64,000 bases of DNA from Botryotinia globosa (taxonomy: Eukaryota; Ascomycota; Leotiomycetes; Helotiales; Sclerotiniaceae). The stretch spans positions 62,001 to 126,000 of the forward strand of contig RCSZ01000017.1 of NCBI GenBank assembly GCA_014898425.1, read 5' to 3'. The notes below the pieces were generated by a model. It had not been told where the DNA came from. It was given only the letters and a program-made list of their open reading frames with translations, and did no database searches. The translations under genes and the position numbers were made by a program. Positions 59,359 to 64,000 of this stretch are shown piece after piece. Within the stretch, counting starts at the first letter, position 1, and every line of letters begins with the position of its first letter.

Positions 59359-61448
59359 ATGGTTTCTACTCGCGCTCTGAGCCTTTTGGCTTTGGGCTCT
59401 TCATCTGTATTGGCATTGTAGGTGCTTCAAAATCAACAGATTGGCAAACTCCTTTACTGACATCTTCAAGAAATCCCAAACAGGCACGATACTGGTCTCG
59501 AAATGACGCTCGGGCTAAAGTTACACAAGATACACCGAGCGAAGTTGACTACATTGTTGTTGGCAGTGGTCCAGGTGGTGGACCTCTCGCATCTCGTCTT
59601 GCTCTGGCCGGATATGAAGTGCTATTGATCGATGCTGGAGATGACCAAGGAGATCAGGTCCTCGCTGAAATGCCTCTCTTTCAATTCGCATCGACTGAGA
59701 TTAAAGAACAGCGATGGAATTTCTTCGTCCATCATTACTCCGATCTCGAACGTCAAAAGAAGGATACGAAAATGACCTATCAAACTACTGATGGAGACTA
59801 CTACGTCGGATTAGATCCCCCAGCGGACGCAGAACCACTTGGTGTCTGGTATCCTCGAGCTGGAACTCTTGGTGGCTGCTCGAACCATAACGCTATGATT
59901 TCAATCTACCCACACGAGAGCGATTGGCAATACATTGTTGACATTACCGGTGACGATTCTTGGGCTCCTGACAATATGCGAACATATTTTGAAAAGATGG
60001 AGCATTGCGATTATCTCCCAGAAGACACTCCTGGACATGGCTTTGACGGATGGCTCCATACAAGTGCCACCAATCAGACTATGATTGTTCAAGATGACAA
60101 GATTAATTCGATCGTTATCTCTGTCGCTGATGCTTTCGCAGTAAACGCATCTGACTCGATTCTTGCGACTGCTCAGGGCTTCAACCAGGTCGTCTCTCTG
60201 GATCCTAATAACCCATTACCTACACGAGACAACGACACTGGGTTGTACCAGATTCCAATCGCTGTTGATGGAAGAACAAGAAACGGAGCTAGAAATTTTA
60301 TTCTCGAAACGGTGAATGCAGTCAATACTGACGGATCCAAGAAGTACAAGTTGACTCTTAAGCTCAACACTTTCGTCACAAAGATTCGATTCTCCAACGA
60401 TACCACACCTCGCGCACTCGGAGTCGACTTCTTGGAGGGCAAAAGCCTGTACAGAGCTGATCCCAGAGCAGTAAAAAATGGAACTCAAGGTAATTCCGGC
60501 AGCGTCAATGCGAGAAAGGAGGTTATCATTTCTGGTGGAACATACAACAGTCCTCAGCTCCTCAAGCTCAGCGGTGTCGGACCCCGAGCTGAACTCGAAT
60601 CATTCAACATCCCAGTTCTAGTTGATCTTCCTGGTGTCGGTACCAACATGCAAGATCGCTACGAAACGACCCTCATCTCTCAATCTGACGTTCCATTCTC
60701 CATCGCTGAGGGCTGTACCTTCCTCACCACTGCCGACGATCCCTGTTTAACGCAATGGCAAAACAACACTGCAGATGCAGGACTCTACGCCACACCCGGC
60801 CTCCCTCTCGCCATGATTACGCGATCCAGCACTGCAGAACAAGATCCCGATCTCCTGATATCCGGCGCCCCCGCCAATTTCCACGGCTATTATCCAGGCT
60901 ATTCCGGTCCTGCTCTCGGTGATGCTCTGCACTGGAGTTGGATTACGCTCAAGGCTCACGCGCGCAATACCGCGGGGACAGTCACCCTTCGATCAGCCGA
61001 TCCGCTCGATACTCCATTGATTCAGATGCACTATTTCGACGAAGGAACATCGACCGATAATGCGTGGGAAAAGGATCTCCAGGCAATGTACGAGGGCATG
61101 TCACTTTCTCGCAAGATAATGAACAGTGTTGTTCCCCTCGACGGGTCGTTCAACGAATCATGGCCTGGAGCAGATGTTTCCACGGAAGAGGAACTCAAGG
61201 AATTCATCCAGGATGAAGCTTGGGGTCATCATATTTCGTGCACGAATCCCATTGGTGCTGATGATGATGAGATGGCGGTTTTGGACAGCAGTTTTAGGGT
61301 TCGGGGAACGAGTGGTTTGAGAGTAGTTGATGCGAGTGTTTTCCCCAAGATTCCGGGATTCTATATCGCGGTGCCGATTTATATGGTTAGTGAGAAGGCG
61401 GCGGCGGTTATCATTGAGCAGGATGCGGCAGGAACCAGTTATAGATAG
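59359..61448 (+). CDS. Secreted GMC oxidoreductase (two-exon model)
   Basis: FAD-dependent glucose-methanol-choline oxidoreductase, likely secreted and acting on alcohols or sugars. Model: 59359-59406 and 59484-61448, 670 residues. The start MVSTRALSLLALGSSS is a signal peptide that runs into a stop unless a 77-nt intron is removed; this intron has a CTGAC branch-point-like site and an AAACAG acceptor and joins in phase to ARYWSRNDA. The alternative, an uninterrupted frame from 59169, gives an implausible N-terminus. The ADP-binding signature is VVGSGPGGGPLASRLA. The GMC motifs are RAGTLGGCSNHNAMI, ISGGTYNSPQLLKLSGVGP, and the C-terminal WGHHISCTNPIG with the catalytic His. Substrate and subfamily (cellulose-related or alcohol oxidase-like) cannot be fixed. 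Confidence 0.88.
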
Positions 61449-63291
61449 TGGTTGGTTGAGTGGAGGTTAGGGTTTGATTTTTGTATTGTCGTGGGGTGAC
61501 ATTCTTCCTTCTTGCGATCACTTACGGAGTGGTGGTGCGGGTGCGGGTGGTGTATTTTTTTTGGCTATTGGGATTGTTATTATTGTTGCTATCGTTTACG
61601 GATCGGAGTTGCTTTCATTTAAGAGGTACTAGATGTAGATAGTTATTCTTCTATGGGGTGTTCAGACTTGCATTAGTGGTTTGTTAGATGCTGTAGATAG
61701 TTAGTTATTTGAATTCGTTCGTTGCTCTGCTCACCAACCCATCTGTACCAAATGTCTTCTCAAAATTTTGACACTCGCTACCCACAGGGGAGATATCCAA
61801 GGGACCCCATTTGGATGTTCTTGCTCCGAACTAGTATGACGCTAGGGACTGATTGGGCAAGCACCTTGTTTATCTTTACTAGGGTATAGTTTTCAACTCG
61901 TCTGAGTCGTCTCTTCCCTCCTGATATTTTTTATTGCTATCTTTTTGTAGGTAAATCCTGCCACTATTAGCATCGTTGTTTACGGTTCAAAAGCTGTTTG
62001 AATTGATGATTGTTGACACAATAGGTTGTGGCCATCCATCCACCCACAAACTCTACATCTGCATCGCCGCGCGGAGACATCTCGAATTACCGCACGCAAC
62101 TAATTACCGGTACTAATACGGAGTCCGAGCATTTCAGTAGTGAATCGTCTCTAAAGACCAGCGCTCACCACTCCCTCCGTCCGTACCTATGCACAGAATA
62201 TTTGATAACCACAACGAGAAGTCCCGGCAATTGAGGTGTCTGCCCCTATGCTGTCCAGGGTCTAAAATGATATTATTTCTGACAGCGTCGATCTGTACGA
62301 GAAGAGTTGATGATCTACTGCGTGTGCACTGACACATTGCCCATTCGGTATATTGAGCATCGCAGCCCCCGCCGTTGGAAATTATGCTTTTACTTCGTAT
62401 TATATTGTTTCCTCCTAAACAGCCTTATCCCCACATTGTTGACGAAAATAACGGGTGTGCTAAAATCATCATATCATATGTGGCTGGCACCAGCTTGTAC
62501 AGTGGTTTTGGGAGGACACGACAATGGTGTATATACCGCCAGATTGGGATTCATACATCGACGGCACTGGAAAATACATGCGGATTTTTATACCTTAACA
62601 ACCTCATCATCTTGTTGAATCGTATTCATGATATTGAGATGATGTGGTGTGCGATGATTCATGATCAGAAAGTCAAAGTATGGTTGGTATCTTGGTTTTT
62701 CTGACACAATGCCCCCCATTCACGCTCTTAAATTTTGATATACGGAGTAGAGACTGGAATTCCCAATTAGGAGGCTTCTTTTTTTAGCCCAATATTATTC
62801 ATCGTCATTGGAAAATCTCTGCATGGTTGATTCGTTCTCCATGACGATCTGTAGTTTCCATGTTTAGATATGCTGGATGGAAAGAAGAGCAGGTACTTTC
62901 GGGGAAATAAAAGTCTGGGTGATCAGTGACCACAAAGGTGGGACATCTTGTTTCGTAGATGAGAGGATGTCCCAAATGTCTACGGAGTAATAGTCTTTGA
63001 ACATCCACTGTGCAGCCATCAAAATCTCCTAGGGTTCAATAGCTCCTGTGTGCTCCCCCTTTCAAGCATTGATGTGATTGTCGCCCGCATTCAAATTCTG
63101 ATGACGATGTGAAGTATATGTATGGGTTCTTGTATATATACCCCATCATTCACTTTCTCATTTCATTCTCACTATCACTCATTCATCCAACTACTACACT
63201 TTCCTTAACAACCCCACGTTCTTTACACAACAAATCCATAATTTTTTTTATAATTCTCTAATTCTCCATTCTCCAATCTCAATCCCTCAGA
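61449..63291. other. Intergenic
   Basis: 3' flank of the GMC gene and promoter of the right-edge gene, with a TATATATACCCC element at about 63135-63146. The overlapping frames around 62307-62704 have no motif. Confidence 0.4.
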
Positions 63292-64000
63292 ATGCAATAC
63301 AAAGCCAGCCTCATTGCCGTTCTCGGCCTCAGCGCAACCTCCTTTGCCGCACCCCAAGCTTCCATCCCAGAGCTCGCATCCGCCCCCTCCGTCCTCTCCG
63401 AGCTCCCCTCTACCCCAGTCTCCGCTCTCCCAATCCCAAGAGATGCGCAAAACCTCGCCTCGCCTTTCTCAGCCGTCGCAGGTGTCGTCTCAAAGGTTGG
63501 AGCCAAGAGACAAGTTGGAGGACTCACCGGTATCACTAGTATCGCCTCGCCAGTCGTTTCGCCAGTGACTGATATCCTTGCCGACGTCGCTATCAAACGC
63601 AACGTCATTCAAGTCACTGATGTTGTTACCTCCATCAAATCCGTCAGAACCACCGTCTTTTCTGATGTTACTTCCATCAAAATTCTCATCACCTCTGTTG
63701 GTACCACTGCAGCCGGCCAACAAGGTCTTGCCGAGGAGATCATCAAGGATTTGGGAGATATTGTTGCCGCACTTACTGGCGCCGTTGATGGTGTTCTCGC
63801 CCCAATCTTACCTACTGTGCTTAACGTTGTTGTCGCTGAGGTTAATGATGTTCTCGCCATCTTGTCTGATGTCGAGGTCATTGTTTTCCAAATCGTTCAA
63901 GTGCTTTCAGACCTTCTCGGTAGTCTTTTGGACTGTATGTATTCCCTTTTTGATCTCCCTCTTGTATCCCTCAGCTTTCTCCCCTTCCTGCCCTCCCATT
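63292..64000 (+). CDS. Secreted hydrophobic protein with Kex2-like sites (partial at right edge)
   Basis: The gene starts at the ATG at 63292 and leaves the window. The first exon ends at 63934 (LGSLLDC before GTATGT), giving 214 residues so far. A signal peptide (1 to about 20, MQYKASLIAVLGLSATSFA) is followed by a Ser/Pro/Ala-rich propeptide. Lys-Arg pairs at residues 72-73 and 102-103 are potential Kex2 processing sites about 30 residues apart. The remainder is rich in Val, Ile, Thr and Ala with repeated helical segments (DVVTSIKSVRTTVF, DVTSIKILITSV). This resembles fungal cell-wall or surface proteins of unknown function. The antisense minus-strand frames in this stretch (63223-63881) are shadows. 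The family is not recognised. Confidence 0.75.
   Translation, partial: MQYKASLIAVLGLSATSFAAPQASIPELASAPSVLSELPSTPVSALPIPRDAQNLASPFSAVAGVVSKVGAKRQVGGLTGITSIASPVVSPVTDILADVAIKRNVIQVTDVVTSIKSVRTTVFSDVTSIKILITSVGTTAAGQQGLAEEIIKDLGDIVAALTGAVDGVLAPILPTVLNVVVAEVNDVLAILSDVEVIVFQIVQVLSDLLGSLLDCMYSLFDLPLVSLSFLPFLPSH

Noticed and set aside
63223..63881. Minus-strand frames opposite the right-edge gene
   Set aside because: They are antisense shadows of a clear signal-peptide-bearing plus-strand gene.

Overview
The window is nuclear DNA of a filamentous ascomycete. Genes carry short introns (mostly 45-95 nt) with GTAAGT/GTATGT-type donors, CTGAC/CTAAC-like branch points and YAG acceptors. They lie on both strands and are separated by long, partly AT-rich gaps. 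The gene set suits a plant-associated Leotiomycete of the Botrytis/Sclerotinia type: a GPI-anchored GH16 glucanase, a rhamnogalacturonan acetylesterase, a secreted GMC oxidoreductase, an old-yellow-enzyme-like oxidoreductase, a Zn(II)2Cys6 regulator, a 2EXR protein and a caspase-like protein. The exact species is inference.

Layout. 1-10.1 kb has no intact gene, but holds a decayed array of roughly 200-230 bp units (about 2.2-6.1 kb) whose minus strand repeatedly shows exon-like and splice-donor-like signals. 10.1-17.1 kb holds three minus-strand enzyme genes: a GPI-anchored GH16 glycosidase, a cytochrome b5/acyl-CoA dehydrogenase fusion and a galactose mutarotase. 18.1-20.7 kb holds a minus-strand caspase-domain gene with a C-terminal C2H2 finger; a single-base frameshift falls at the predicted catalytic cysteine. 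22.8-25.3 kb is a large plus-strand coiled-coil protein. 25.3-35.4 kb is sparse: a GNAT acetyltransferase, a MYND-like cysteine-rich protein and long gaps.

The housekeeping core is the convergent pair SPT10 (35.4-37.3 kb, plus) and CCT7 (37.9-39.8 kb, minus). A Zn2Cys6 regulator (41.8-43.5 kb), a DJ-1/PfpI gene remnant (44.3 kb), an unknown protein (45.1-45.9 kb) and a 2EXR protein (46.9-47.8 kb) follow. 48-52 kb is repeat-like: a tRNA-derived SINE-like segment and a roughly 450-bp block of nearly pure A+T. A rhamnogalacturonan acetylesterase (52.0-53.0 kb) converges on an NADH:flavin oxidoreductase (53.2-54.6 kb). A secreted GMC oxidoreductase lies at 59.4-61.4 kb, and a secreted protein with Kex2-like sites runs off the right edge.

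Several secreted enzymes would act on the plant or fungal wall, but they are dispersed and do not form a recognisable cluster. I found no convincing biosynthetic cluster, CRISPR, rRNA or intact tRNA. The most unusual signals are the decayed exon/intron-like array, the frameshift in the caspase active site, a dispersed conserved motif shared by two gene-free blocks, and several coding-like gene relics in intergenic DNA.
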